IMG/VR virus record: IMGVR_UViG_3300020156_000021
Span: 108,910-172,909 of that record
From: a virus
Strand: one strand, 5' to 3'
Length of the DNA stretch: 64,000 nucleotides
The notes under the pieces are model-generated. The model made no database searches and was not told the origin of the DNA. It worked only from the letters and a program-made list of their open reading frames with translations. Position 1 is the stretch's first letter; each line of letters begins with the position of its first letter. Made by a program: the position numbers and the translations under genes. This document shows, one piece after another, positions 7,733-16,102 of this stretch.

Positions 7733-7927
7733 TTAAAAATCATTATAATCAGGAATGTCTATCCAATGTTTAGCTTCATAAACGGCATCATTAACTAAAT
7801 GTAAAAACTGTCCTCTATTCATATCATTATAGCCTAAGTCAACTAACTTATCGCCTTTTGATACTGCTCTATCGGTAGCTACGTATAATGCATGAACTAA
7901 CTTTTCAATTGTCTCTTTTGCATCCAT
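7733..7927 (-). CDS. hypothetical protein, paralogue of 4314-4520
   Basis: 64 residues, about two-thirds identical by eye to the protein at 4314-4520. GGAG-type site before the ATG. Helical; unknown role. Confidence 0.7.
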   Translation of the reverse strand: MDAKETIEKLVHALYVATDRAVSKGDKLVDLGYNDMNRGQFLHLVNDAVYEAKHWIDIPDYNDF

Positions 7928-7969
7928 TTAAAAAACTCCTTCTAACTTAATATAGATTATAAGTTTGGT

Positions 7970-8149
7970 TTACTTTTTAATATAAGGTTTAAGTATTTCA
8001 TCTATTTCTTTTTGACTTACTCCATTAAGTAAATCTGTCCATCCATGAAATATTTTACTTTCTAAATCGGTCATTCTTCTACCTCGAATAACATATTCAC
8101 GTTCTTCACAATATATTTTTCTAAGTAACTTTCTATCATTACAATTCAT
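7970..8149 (-). CDS. hypothetical protein
   Basis: 59 residues starting at the ATG behind AAAGGTGAG. Charged and helical. The next upstream ATG would begin within the tail of the broken gene at 8178-8610 and lacks a site. Confidence 0.55.
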   Translation of the reverse strand: MNCNDRKLLRKIYCEEREYVIRGRRMTDLESKIFHGWTDLLNGVSQKEIDEILKPYIKK

Positions 8150-8177
8150 TATCTCACCTTTATTCCAAATAGCAGTT

Positions 8178-8610
8178 TCATCCAAAAACGACCTTATTAT
8201 GTTTTATAACTTTATTCCAATAACCGTAAGGAAAACTCCAGAATTTATGATTATTAGGAATACACTCATCAATACATCTAGTACCCTTATAATAATCTTT
8301 CTCAGCATGAACACACGTATTACTAGAACTAATATGAGCATATTTTTCGTGTTTTACTATATTCTCAAGCTCTTTTAATGTAATATTATCTTTAAGATTC
8401 TCATGATCTTTAAATGCTTTACCTATAGAATCAAAAGATAATTTATTTCGTATATACCATTTTAAGATTTCTTTTTTATCTTCAACTCTTAAATTCTTCT
8501 AAATAATATCTCAAAGGTCTATTCTTTTCATTAATTTCAAATTGATCAAGTTTAAATTTCCCAATTTGCCCTGGCTTCAAATATTTATACATTTCAAAAT
8601 ACATTTTCAT
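8178..8610 (-). pseudogene. frameshifted gene
   Basis: ATG at 8610 behind GGAGG opens a frame that stops at 8482-8484 after 42 codons (ending YYLEEFKS). A second frame, readable from about 8495, continues with VEDKKEILKWYIRNK and runs for about 100 more codons to the TGA at 8178-8180. One frameshift near 8485-8495 would join both into a protein of about 145 residues. There is no classical slippery site at the junction, so decay or a sequence error is likelier than programmed shifting. Confidence 0.6.
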
Positions 8611-8645
8611 ATCCTCCAATATCATGATGAAAAGTTGCTTTCATC

Positions 8646-8933
8646 TTAATCATTATTTACAATAAGTAAATCGAGAACTTCTTTCAATTTATTGTTAAGC
8701 ATATTTTTTGTATCATTCTTAAGGTCCATATCTTCTGTCAAAGTTTCAATAATACCATTAATTGCATTAATATAATCTGTTTCTGCAATATACTTTTTAA
8801 AACAAATCATATCATTACTAATATGCAATTCTAATGGATCGCCCTCTTTAATATTGAAAGTCCTCCTGATTTCCTTCGGTATAACTACTCTACCTAAATC
8901 GTCAATTCTTCTAATAATACCTGTATTATTCAT
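8646..8933 (-). CDS. AbrB/SpoVT-family transition regulator
   Basis: 95 residues. The first 50 match the SpoVT-AbrB swapped-hairpin DNA-binding domain: GIIRRIDDLGRVVIPKEIRR then NIKEGDPLEL. The rest is a helical tail. Expected to bind AT-rich promoter DNA as a dimer or tetramer. It may act on host or element promoters. Confidence 0.88.
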   Translation of the reverse strand: MNNTGIIRRIDDLGRVVIPKEIRRTFNIKEGDPLELHISNDMICFKKYIAETDYINAINGIIETLTEDMDLKNDTKNMLNNKLKEVLDLLIVNND

Positions 8934-9004
8934 ATTAAATATTTCCTCCTCTTTTAATAAAATGCAAATTTCAAATCAATATGTATAGGGGTATATCTCA
9001 ACCC

Positions 9005-9175
9005 CTATTCAATTTCATCCTCCATAACATATACAGTCTCGCCATTAACATCCAATTCTACAACTTGATCTTCTTCATATAAATTTGTTACTATTCCTTT
9101 TGTCCCTTCTACCAAGCCTGTATCTGCCGCATTGTCAACAGTAGTCTCAACTTCCTGACCAATTTCAAACTTCAT
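9005..9175 (-). CDS. 56-residue acidic protein
   Basis: ATG at 9175 behind GGAGG, TAG stop at 9005. Repeated short beta patterns (EIGQEVETT, GIVTNLYEEDQVVEL) look like a small SH3-like or KOW-like barrel. Function unknown. First gene after promoter 9227-9255. Confidence 0.55.
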   Translation of the reverse strand: MKFEIGQEVETTVDNAADTGLVEGTKGIVTNLYEEDQVVELDVNGETVYVMEDEIE

Positions 9176-9226
9176 AGCTATACCTCCTATTATATCATGG
9201 ATAACCTTTATTTACCACCTAATATT

Positions 9227-9255
9227 ATCTTATCATGTTACTGCTTTTTTGTCAA
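9227..9255 (-). promoter_or_regulatory. sigmaA-type promoter
   Basis: TTGACA (9250-9255) and TAAGAT (9227-9232) are 17 bases apart on the minus strand, with an AATATTAAAATAA stretch just upstream. It faces the 9005-9175 gene and the AbrB gene. Confidence 0.75.
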
Positions 9256-9284
9256 CATTTATTTTAATATTATTATAAACAAAA

Positions 9285-9491
9285 TTATTTCTTTATATAC
9301 TCTTCTGCTGCTTTTTTGCATTCTTCAAAATCCTCATAAAATGACGATTGATACTGCCTCTCATCTTTAAAAATTACTTGAAAATGATACTGATGATTTA
9401 AACATTTAATTTTAACTACACAATTTTTATTTCTGCCAACCCATGTTCTGTATAAATGTCTCTTTTTAATTTCTTTGAATCTCATTAGCAT
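9285..9491 (-). CDS. hypothetical protein, tandem paralogue of 9554-9829
   Basis: 68 residues, very basic. Shares MRFKEIKKRHLYRTWVGR-like opening, a YHFQV core and a closing CKKAAEEYIKK with its neighbour. AP2-like or double-stranded-RNA-like folds are possible but unproven. Confidence 0.55.
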   Translation of the reverse strand: MLMRFKEIKKRHLYRTWVGRNKNCVVKIKCLNHQYHFQVIFKDERQYQSSFYEDFEECKKAAEEYIKK

Positions 9492-9526
9492 TCAACCCTT
9501 TGTCGTTTCTATATATATTCGACAAA

Positions 9527-9555
9527 ATGATAAAAAATAAAGGGGTAATGCCCCT
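9527..9555 (-). terminator. Rho-independent terminator
   Basis: On the minus strand AGGGG-CATTA-CCCCT is followed by TTATTTTTTATC, at the end of the 9554-9829 gene. This is a standard stem and U-tract. Confidence 0.65.
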
Positions 9556-9829
9556 ATAAATTTTTCTTGTACCATTTTTCAAGAGCATCTTTACATGCTT
9601 CATATGTATCAAAATTAATTCCTTCGTCTAGACTATTATATTTAATACAATCACTATTAAGTAAATTTTTTCTTTTTTGTTCGGTACAAGAAATTGAAAA
9701 ATGATAAAAACCATTCAATTGTAATGCACTCTTTGGCGTATGGTGTATATATGCAATTATCCCTGTTTTCCGGCTCTTGTTGAACCACGTTTCTCTAAAA
9801 TCCCATTTTTTTATCTTTCTGAACACCAT
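9554..9829 (-). CDS. hypothetical protein, tandem paralogue of 9285-9491
   Basis: 91 residues from the ATG nine bases after GGGAG. Related to the next gene by the pattern FRKIKKWDFRETW, YHFSI and CKDALEKWYKK, with a 25-residue insertion. Tandem duplication is likely. Confidence 0.55.
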   Translation of the reverse strand: MVFRKIKKWDFRETWFNKSRKTGIIAYIHHTPKSALQLNGFYHFSISCTEQKRKNLLNSDCIKYNSLDEGINFDTYEACKDALEKWYKKNL

Positions 9830-9913
9830 CAATATCATCTCCCTAACTTATGTATGACTCTCTAAGATGATATTGCTTAACGCCAAAGAAATATGTATAG
9901 ACGGAATAACCGT

Positions 9914-10309
9914 CTAAATAATTTGCTTAATTAATTGTTTTACAACATCAAGAGCATCAATGGTTATTTGTGATAATTCACTATTCATTTCAATATCATA
10001 AAATCGGTTATTATCTTGTTTAAGCTGATCCTGTATTTTATTAAGCATAACCCCTATATCATTATCATTCAACCCTTCTTTTGTATTAATAACGTAATTG
10101 TCTTCACTGTCTCGTAAAAGCTGGTCTAAAGTTATGTGAAAATAATCAGCTATTACCATAAGTCTTTCTAAATTAACAGTTTTGAAATCTTTACGTTTCC
10201 GTAATTCTAAAAGCCAATCTCCAGGTAAGCCTAACTTTTTTCCAAAGTCAGCATAATTTTTACAATCTGCTCTTTCCCTTAATATATCGAGTTTATCTCC
10301 AAATTCCAT
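9914..10309 (-). CDS. XRE-type helix-turn-helix regulator
   Basis: 131 residues from the ATG behind GGATGGTG. Residues 5-60 (YADFGKKLGLPGDWLLELRKR, then LERLMVIADYFHITLDQLL) form an XRE helix-turn-helix. The tail is acidic and helical. It is the last gene of the operon with the recombinase-fold and DGQHR proteins, so it may take part in lysogeny control. The SPbeta yopQ-yopR-yopS order is recalled as similar. Confidence 0.78.
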   Translation of the reverse strand: MEFGDKLDILRERADCKNYADFGKKLGLPGDWLLELRKRKDFKTVNLERLMVIADYFHITLDQLLRDSEDNYVINTKEGLNDNDIGVMLNKIQDQLKQDNNRFYDIEMNSELSQITIDALDVVKQLIKQII

Positions 10310-10320
10310 AACACACCATC

Positions 10321-10713
10321 CTATTGCCATTTATTGTTTGTGTAGCTAAAAGAGTTTTTTAATTTATTTTTTGTGAACACTAAAGTCAGTCGTTCAGTCG
10401 AAAATATTAAAGATTCAGGGTTTAACCATTCTTCATTACTATCTTCTAAATTACATAAATACCAATCACTTGGTTGATTAACAATAGTAACTAAACTTCC
10501 TATTCCCTTATCAATACTTTTTAACAATCGGTAATTAGTTTTTCTTAATAATTCATTTAGCACATTAAATCCTTCTTCTTTAATTAAATCATCTAGCACA
10601 TCTATTTGAGCATTAATTCCGACTATTGTCTTATTTGTATAACCCTTTTGTGTAAGACCTTCTTTAATATGATTTAATATCTTTCGCTTATATAGCATTG
10701 TTTCTAATATCAT
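10321..10713 (-). CDS. hypothetical protein of the control operon
   Basis: 130 residues starting at the ATG behind GAGTGGTG; it overlaps nothing and lies three bases from the recombinase-fold gene. No family recognised. Mostly helical N-terminus with a beta-rich tail. Confidence 0.6.
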   Translation of the reverse strand: MILETMLYKRKILNHIKEGLTQKGYTNKTIVGINAQIDVLDDLIKEEGFNVLNELLRKTNYRLLKSIDKGIGSLVTIVNQPSDWYLCNLEDSNEEWLNPESLIFSTERLTLVFTKNKLKNSFSYTNNKWQ

Positions 10714-10715
10714 AA

Positions 10716-11702
10716 TCACCACTCCAATGCTAAGTATTGTTGTACAAGGTCTTTTAAATTGTAAACATATCTTGTCGGATCACCACTACCATAATCATAT
10801 CTTTCACAAATTTTAATATAATCTTCAATCTCAAGACTACCTTTTTCTGCTAACATTTGTTTTGCCATAGTAATCATGCCGGAAAAATATAGTGAATTAA
10901 TAGTAAGGTATTTATTACCTACATATCCTTGAATTCTATGCATCCTTGAGTTAAGCATTACAGGATTAAACAAATCATATTTGTTTTTCCCTGGCACACG
11001 AAAAACATAATTCCCAACTTTATTTACATAATTTTTCTTAATAGGCACTTTTACATTAGTTGTTTCTTCTCCATTATTTCCAATATATTCTTCGTCTTGC
11101 TGCGCTCTATAAAATAAATCCATTGTATTATCACTTACTTGAATTACTCTTATTTCTCCATTGTTTTTCTGAAGAATTAATCTATTATTCTTAAAATCAA
11201 CACTCTTTTCATCTATTTGAAGATTAATTATTTCTTCACAAGTAGCATCTTTTTGTGTTCTTCCCCTAATTCCCTGATATGCAGCTTCCAAAATCGCTTT
11301 ATCTTGATAATTTATTAGTTTAACTTGATATTCTTTTAGTTGTTCAGGACTTGTATAACGATATTTTAAAGCTTGTAAATTGACAAAATTTCCAGCTTCT
11401 TCGATAGTAAATGTTGCCAACCGATTCTCCATATGTGAAACTAAACCTTTATCAATACAAAAATCTATATATTTACGTAGAATAGACAAATTTTTTGCTA
11501 TAGTTCTTGTACTAGTATTTTTAAATTGCATTGCAACCATTTCTCTTAATTCAGAGTGCGACATATTGTATATGCTTTTACCTATAGTATCTTCATAATC
11601 ATCAGCCAGACGTAAAATAAATGTCATGGATTGAGCCGTACCTGTTGGTTTTGTTTCTAAAAATTCATTTTTTATATCAGATTGAACTTTAAATTCTATC
11701 AT
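10716..11702 (-). CDS. tyrosine-recombinase-fold protein lacking catalytic residues (MrpR/YopR-like)
   Basis: 328 residues. Residues about 25-95 form a core-binding helical domain, and from about 135 the catalytic-domain pattern LEAAYQGIRGRTQKD appears with the first Arg. The His-x-x-Arg box and the tyrosine nucleophile are not found where expected. SPbeta YopR (MrpR) is a known repressor with a dead integrase fold of about the same length. I infer a repressor role. The gene overlaps the DGQHR gene by four bases, so the pair is translationally coupled. Confidence 0.6.
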   Translation of the reverse strand: MIEFKVQSDIKNEFLETKPTGTAQSMTFILRLADDYEDTIGKSIYNMSHSELREMVAMQFKNTSTRTIAKNLSILRKYIDFCIDKGLVSHMENRLATFTIEEAGNFVNLQALKYRYTSPEQLKEYQVKLINYQDKAILEAAYQGIRGRTQKDATCEEIINLQIDEKSVDFKNNRLILQKNNGEIRVIQVSDNTMDLFYRAQQDEEYIGNNGEETTNVKVPIKKNYVNKVGNYVFRVPGKNKYDLFNPVMLNSRMHRIQGYVGNKYLTINSLYFSGMITMAKQMLAEKGSLEIEDYIKICERYDYGSGDPTRYVYNLKDLVQQYLALEW

Positions 11703-13039
11703 AACACTATTCCCTCCTTAAATAGATTATATAATTTATATCTTAATGTCTTGTTAGCATCTCCTGTACCTATCAATCCGATATCTCTCCACAAGGTATT
11801 GTTTTTGTCGAAATCAATAGAATCCATTTTATGTTTAAGAAGTTCTTTCCAATCTTTATTACCATATAAAGCTTTAGATAAAGCAATATAACCATAAAAT
11901 ATGTTTTTATGATTAATATTGCTTGATTCTTTAATCTGATATGGCTTCACAATAAACTCATCAGTATATAAACCCATAAGATAATCAGTAACTTCTATTA
12001 TCCATCTAGCAATATTTCTGATATTGATACCGACTTTTAACTCATCTTCATAATTTTCCTTTATTGCATGGGCAATAATACTCTTTTTTGTTAAAGCACG
12101 ATTTAATTTAATATAAGAATCATCATCCTTCATAACTTTAGCAAGTTCAGACAATCTGTCATCCATAATAGCATCTACAATAAGATTTTCCGACTTATTA
12201 TAGTCTTTGGATTCAATATATTCTCGTTTAATAGGTTTTTGTTTATCAATTTCAACCATATAATCATGAGCTTCTTTTTCGGTCATATTTGTAATTGTCA
12301 TTTGCCAGTTAAATTGGATATTAGAATTATTTTCGCAAGCCAAAGCACTAGCAACTTTTCTATGATAACCATCTATAATATTAATAAAACTACCTTCTTC
12401 TATAGTCAAGGTTCTATTTTTACTATTATATATAATTCTATCTTCACCAGTACGTAAAACATTTAACTTAATGGTTGTTGGAAATTGTTTACCATCTAAA
12501 AGTCTTTCTTTGATTTCATTAACCTTATTTGTATCTAAATTTATTTTTTCTCCTGCTACAGTTATCTTAGGATTACGCTGTGTTCTGAAATTATATATTA
12601 ATAAATTTTCAGCATCTAATTTATTCAATTGTTGTATCGACATTACAAATTGCCAAGTCTTCTCATTAACCTGCTGTACATCTTCAAAAACAATAGGATA
12701 TATGTTTTTCGATGTAGATACTTCTTCTTTATATCCCTTCCACTTATCACATTCAACCTTAGTAAAATAATCTTCAACATTTATTTCAATGTCTGTTTTA
12801 CCTTTCAAGGCATTACTAAGAGAATAAGTGAATAGAAATAAAAATCTAATATCTTCTTCACTATCAGTTAATGTATTTAAATCCAATCGTTCTGAAAATG
12901 CCCAGGAAGCCCTTAAAGCATTCAACCCTCTGGACTTAAATTCATCACCGATAGCTTGTTTAACATCATTCATATATCCTATTTCAGTAATTATATTTCT
13001 AAGTCGTTCTTTTAATTGTGTCTCTTTTTCTTTTAACAT
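11699..13039 (-). CDS. DGQHR/DndB-like protein
   Basis: 446 residues from the ATG behind GGGTGG; an upstream GTG overlaps that site. The signature is IIDGYHRKVASALA at about residue 225, a variant of the DGQHR box found in DndB and ParB-like proteins. DndB is a regulator of phosphorothioate DNA modification, but no dndA, C, D or E set lies next to it. First gene of an operon behind promoter 13079-13107; SPbeta yopQ is of similar length and position, recalled only. Confidence 0.6.
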   Translation of the reverse strand: MLKEKETQLKERLRNIITEIGYMNDVKQAIGDEFKSRGLNALRASWAFSERLDLNTLTDSEEDIRFLFLFTYSLSNALKGKTDIEINVEDYFTKVECDKWKGYKEEVSTSKNIYPIVFEDVQQVNEKTWQFVMSIQQLNKLDAENLLIYNFRTQRNPKITVAGEKINLDTNKVNEIKERLLDGKQFPTTIKLNVLRTGEDRIIYNSKNRTLTIEEGSFINIIDGYHRKVASALACENNSNIQFNWQMTITNMTEKEAHDYMVEIDKQKPIKREYIESKDYNKSENLIVDAIMDDRLSELAKVMKDDDSYIKLNRALTKKSIIAHAIKENYEDELKVGINIRNIARWIIEVTDYLMGLYTDEFIVKPYQIKESSNINHKNIFYGYIALSKALYGNKDWKELLKHKMDSIDFDKNNTLWRDIGLIGTGDANKTLRYKLYNLFKEGIVL

Positions 13040-13078
13040 GAAAAAATCCACCCACTCTCAATAATTATATTATGTATT

Positions 13079-13107
13079 ATCTTAGCATAATTGTGCCCTA
13101 GAGTCAA
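13079..13107 (-). promoter_or_regulatory. promoter of the control operon
   Basis: TTGACT (13102-13107) and TAAGAT (13079-13084), spacing 17, on the minus strand, 40 bases before the DGQHR gene. Confidence 0.7.
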
Positions 13108-13131
13108 TGGATTTATTCATTATTTTATCAT

Positions 13132-13389
13132 TTAGCACTTTTGTACAATTATTTCCCCAAAAGGTATATCTATTAAGCTAACCTCCATTATACTAAAACT
13201 AATAATTAATTTGATTTTATTGCTGATTTGTTGCAATCTATGTAGTATGTTTTGTACTTCATTTATATCTGCATATAATCTTAATCCATCACAACGTCCA
13301 GTACAGCTTATGTATATCCACTTATTGTTATCCCTTTGGTATGATCTTTGAGATGCATAATTCCCTCGATTGTCTTTAATACAGTACAT
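13132..13389 (-). CDS. hypothetical protein
   Basis: 85 residues from the ATG behind GAAAGGAG. It opens with a YCIKDNRGNYASQ beta pattern. Similar in style to the YIYIKDNKGNWNQW opening of the protein at 52565-52807, which may reflect a shared small fold. Confidence 0.55.
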   Translation of the reverse strand: MYCIKDNRGNYASQRSYQRDNNKWIYISCTGRCDGLRLYADINEVQNILHRLQQISNKIKLIISFSIMEVSLIDIPFGEIIVQKC

Positions 13390-13429
13390 TATTTTTTTCT
13401 CCTTTCTGCAGAACATGTGTTCGTAATAT

Positions 13430-13458
13430 TATTGTAGCAGACCTCCCCTTTAAAATCA
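13430..13458 (-). promoter_or_regulatory. promoter before 13132-13389
   Basis: TTGATT (13453-13458) and TACAAT (13430-13435), spacing 17, minus strand. Confidence 0.6.
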
Positions 13459-13604
13459 AGTAGTGAAAAATTTTTTATTTGTGAAAACATATTTTCATTT
13501 TACTCCCTAATTATTATAATAACAATACTAACCTATCGACATGATTCGACATTTTATGCGTTATTTTTGTACTATTTTGTTTACATTTCTTCATTTGTAA
13601 ACAA

Positions 13605-13868
13605 TTATATACAACACCTTCTACCTAATTTATTCATATCATGTTTATGTATTTGATAAAAAATATCTGAAATTTGTTCTGATTTATATTGTACATGAGA
13701 TTGATTTATATTGTGCTTTTTGTTAAAATGTCTTAAAATCAACTTTTGTCTATATTCTTCAATAATCCATTCATCAAATAGAGATGTGATATATACTGCA
13801 TTTGGAAATATACGACATTTATAATTGTATTTTTCACAACTATCTTTTATTTCCTTTTTGCTCCACAT
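13605..13868 (-). CDS. single-domain protein related to C-terminus of 5784-6482
   Basis: 87 residues behind a GGGTGG site. It aligns over its length with the last 85 residues of the 232-residue protein at 5784-6482, so it is a stand-alone form of that domain. Function unknown. Confidence 0.6.
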   Translation of the reverse strand: MWSKKEIKDSCEKYNYKCRIFPNAVYITSLFDEWIIEEYRQKLILRHFNKKHNINQSHVQYKSEQISDIFYQIHKHDMNKLGRRCCI

Positions 13869-13900
13869 TTAAACCACCCTTTTGTATATAATAATTTACT

Positions 13901-14662
13901 TTATCTTTTTTTCGTTATCCAAAAACGACAATTAATTTTTTCATCACTATTATATTTTCCCCTATAAAAATCTAATACTCTGTCAGTTTCATTATTGCTA
14001 TTAAGTTTAAAATGTTCTACAATAGTAAAACCTGTTTTATTTAGCACCTCTGCTACCTCTTCTAATGTCGGGAAATAAAAGTATATATTACCTTCAGATA
14101 CACTATCTATATAATCGCCGTAATCTTCAATTCTTTTATCTTGTTCTCCCTTACACCATTTATCCAGTTCTAATTTCCAAAACCAGTTATATTCTTTTCG
14201 GATTCTACGATCATCTGTTGTAAAAATAAAAATACCTTGTTTTTTAAGTACGCGATTAACTTCTTGCAATACTCGTTTTCTATTTTCTCTTCCTGGTATT
14301 AGAACAAGTCCATTAAAAGAAAAAATAACAGCATCAAAAAAGTCATTTTCAAATTCGATTTGCGTAGCGTTATTGCATTTATAAATTATATTATAATTTC
14401 TTTCTTTTACAATATTCCTTGCCTTTTCAATCAATTGTTCACAAATATCAATACCAAATAAATGTTTATATTCATCTTGATATAAACCAACGCTCACTCT
14501 ACCTGCTCCACAACCAATATCTAATATATTAGCTTCTTTATTTATATATTTATTAAATATTTTCTTTTCCGTATTCCATAAACCAACATCAGATACAGCA
14601 TTAATATATTCTTTACAAACATCTGGTTGAGCAAAATAATCATTCATATAGTTACTATCCAT
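13901..14662 (-). CDS. class I SAM-dependent methyltransferase
   Basis: 253 residues. Motif I is ILDIGCGAGRVSVGL (about residues 46-60), the acidic residue after strand 2 lies in FGIDIC, and motif post-II lies in DAVIFSFNGL. The layout is that of the Methyltransf_11/25 group of small-molecule or protein methyltransferases. There is no target-recognition domain for DNA. Substrate unknown. Confidence 0.85.
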   Translation of the reverse strand: MDSNYMNDYFAQPDVCKEYINAVSDVGLWNTEKKIFNKYINKEANILDIGCGAGRVSVGLYQDEYKHLFGIDICEQLIEKARNIVKERNYNIIYKCNNATQIEFENDFFDAVIFSFNGLVLIPGRENRKRVLQEVNRVLKKQGIFIFTTDDRRIRKEYNWFWKLELDKWCKGEQDKRIEDYGDYIDSVSEGNIYFYFPTLEEVAEVLNKTGFTIVEHFKLNSNNETDRVLDFYRGKYNSDEKINCRFWITKKR

Positions 14663-14688
14663 ACTTTTACCTCACAACTTATTTTATG

Positions 14689-14718
14689 ATTATAGGGAGA
14701 AAAAATTCTCCCTATAAT
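14689..14718. terminator. 12-bp hairpin after the peptide gene
   Basis: A perfect stem (14689-14700 with 14707-14718) with a six-base loop sits between the 22-residue peptide gene and the methyltransferase. There is no clear U-tract on either strand, so it may end or stabilise the transcript. Confidence 0.5.
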
Positions 14719-14729
14719 TAACAGCTTGT

Positions 14730-14798
14730 TTACCTGCCCTTTGGGGGTCTAGGCTTCTGAGGTGTAGGAGGACCGAGTCTCTTTTCTTCACTAAACAT
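14730..14798 (-). CDS. 22-residue proline-rich peptide gene
   Basis: ATG at 14798 lies eight bases after GAAAGGAG; stop TAA at 14730. The peptide is charged at the start and then proline- and Lys/Arg-rich (LGPPTPQKPRPPKGR). It has no hydrophobic export signal. It directly follows the TPR protein gene and is followed by a strong hairpin. The position recalls peptide-receptor pairs such as Rap-Phr, but export is not evident. Confidence 0.55.
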   Translation of the reverse strand: MFSEEKRLGPPTPQKPRPPKGR

Positions 14799-14834
14799 GG
14801 TGTTTTCTCCTTTCGTTACTTTATTTATAAATGC

Positions 14835-15434
14835 TTAGACTGTTTGAGAACACTCAAGCAATTTATTTGTAAGTTCAACCTTAGTTTTTTTATTGTAAAT
14901 TTTATTGATGTAAATTTGTGCATTTAAATATTCATTATTATTTATACAAATAATACACATATCTGCGTTTATTTCATCAACTCGTCCTTTGGGAAAATCA
15001 AATCCCATTAATTTAGAATATATTTCCTTTGCTTTAGCAATATCGTTTAGCAAATAAGCTTTATGAAATAACGTTTGAAATAACCATTCAGAATTTTCTA
15101 TTTCTGCGCAACTTTTTATAGTTTCATTAATATATTTTAATGCTTGCTCAAGATCATATGTTTCATAACACCAGCTTAATAACCAATATGTCCTAATCCT
15201 TTCATATACAAAACTTACATAACTTAATGCTCTATGACCATACTTAATACTATTTTTTATATCATGTAGATAAAAGAAACAGTAAGCCATCATGAAGTTA
15301 CAAAAATAAAGTATTGAATAATCTTTTTTGTTCTTTATTTTTTGTAATAATATTTTTGTTTTTTCCAGGCAATTTAAGTATTCATCCTTACCAAACAATT
15401 TACGTATTTCTTCCAGTTCTTCGTTATACATCAT
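14835..15434 (-). CDS. TPR-repeat protein without DNA-binding domain
   Basis: 199 residues made of about four or five paired helices of TPR type (for example YFCNFMMAYCFFYLHDIKNS, YLLSWCYETYDLEQALKYI-like units, AYLLNDIAKAKEIY). It lacks the N-terminal helix-turn-helix found in most RRNPP receptors and is half their length. It lies 20 bases after the MazF gene and 36 bases before the small peptide gene. Likely a peptide- or protein-binding scaffold; the partner is not known. Confidence 0.65.
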   Translation of the reverse strand: MMYNEELEEIRKLFGKDEYLNCLEKTKILLQKIKNKKDYSILYFCNFMMAYCFFYLHDIKNSIKYGHRALSYVSFVYERIRTYWLLSWCYETYDLEQALKYINETIKSCAEIENSEWLFQTLFHKAYLLNDIAKAKEIYSKLMGFDFPKGRVDEINADMCIICINNNEYLNAQIYINKIYNKKTKVELTNKLLECSQTV

Positions 15435-15453
15435 TGCAACCCCCTATTTTGTT

Positions 15454-16029
15454 TTAACTACATTTAACCATTCTTTCAGGGGCGATAATGTTTTTATATT
15501 TTGAATATACCTTATTATAATCATAACCATATTTTTTACAATAAGTACGGAATTCGTCCATTAAAGCTTTTCTGACGCTATTTCCATCAAAACCTGTTAT
15601 GCCAAGTATTTGTAATTGTTGATACATTTTAGTGTTATCTTCTATCGCCTTAACAAATTGTGCTACCTTATTCAAGCTAAACGGCTCGACTAATGCCATT
15701 TGTACTTGTATTGCTCTATCTACTCTTTCCATCACTCCTTGTGTGCATTCTCCTACTTTCATTATTAAACGTTCTTTACTGATTGGCATACTTGCCTCAA
15801 CTAATGCCATTGATTGTTTTTTTAGTCCACATTCTTCTCCTAAAAGTACATGAGTTTTTTGATCGGTTTTTTTCAATATACTAGTCACTGGAATACCTGT
15901 TATTGCCGGACTAAACTGATTTGCTAACTCATTTGATGAAACTATTATTGGTCTTTGGCCACCCTGTTCACCAGGTAGTTCACCTTCTTTTAAGTTAGCT
16001 ATAAAAATATCTCCCCTATGCACTTCCAT
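15454..16029 (-). CDS. MazF/PemK-like endoribonuclease toxin with C-terminal extension
   Basis: 191 residues. Residues 1-115 match MazF: RGDIFIANL, QGGQRPIIVSSNE, ITGIPVTS and the ALVEAS part. About 70 extra residues form a helical tail. No MazE-type antitoxin is next to it; the following TPR protein takes that place. First gene behind promoter 16103-16131. Either a solo toxin or a toxin controlled by the TPR protein. Confidence 0.82.
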   Translation of the reverse strand: MEVHRGDIFIANLKEGELPGEQGGQRPIIVSSNELANQFSPAITGIPVTSILKKTDQKTHVLLGEECGLKKQSMALVEASMPISKERLIMKVGECTQGVMERVDRAIQVQMALVEPFSLNKVAQFVKAIEDNTKMYQQLQILGITGFDGNSVRKALMDEFRTYCKKYGYDYNKVYSKYKNIIAPERMVKCS

Positions 16030-16102
16030 TAATCACCACTCCCATCATTATTGTAACCTCAACTCCTTTTACTTTTTATCCATATTTCGTTTGGTAATTA
16101 TT

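Noticed and set aside
14730-15434. A true AimR-AimP arbitrium pair
   Set aside because: The TPR protein has half the usual length and no HTH, and the peptide has no export signal. Only a loose analogy is reported.
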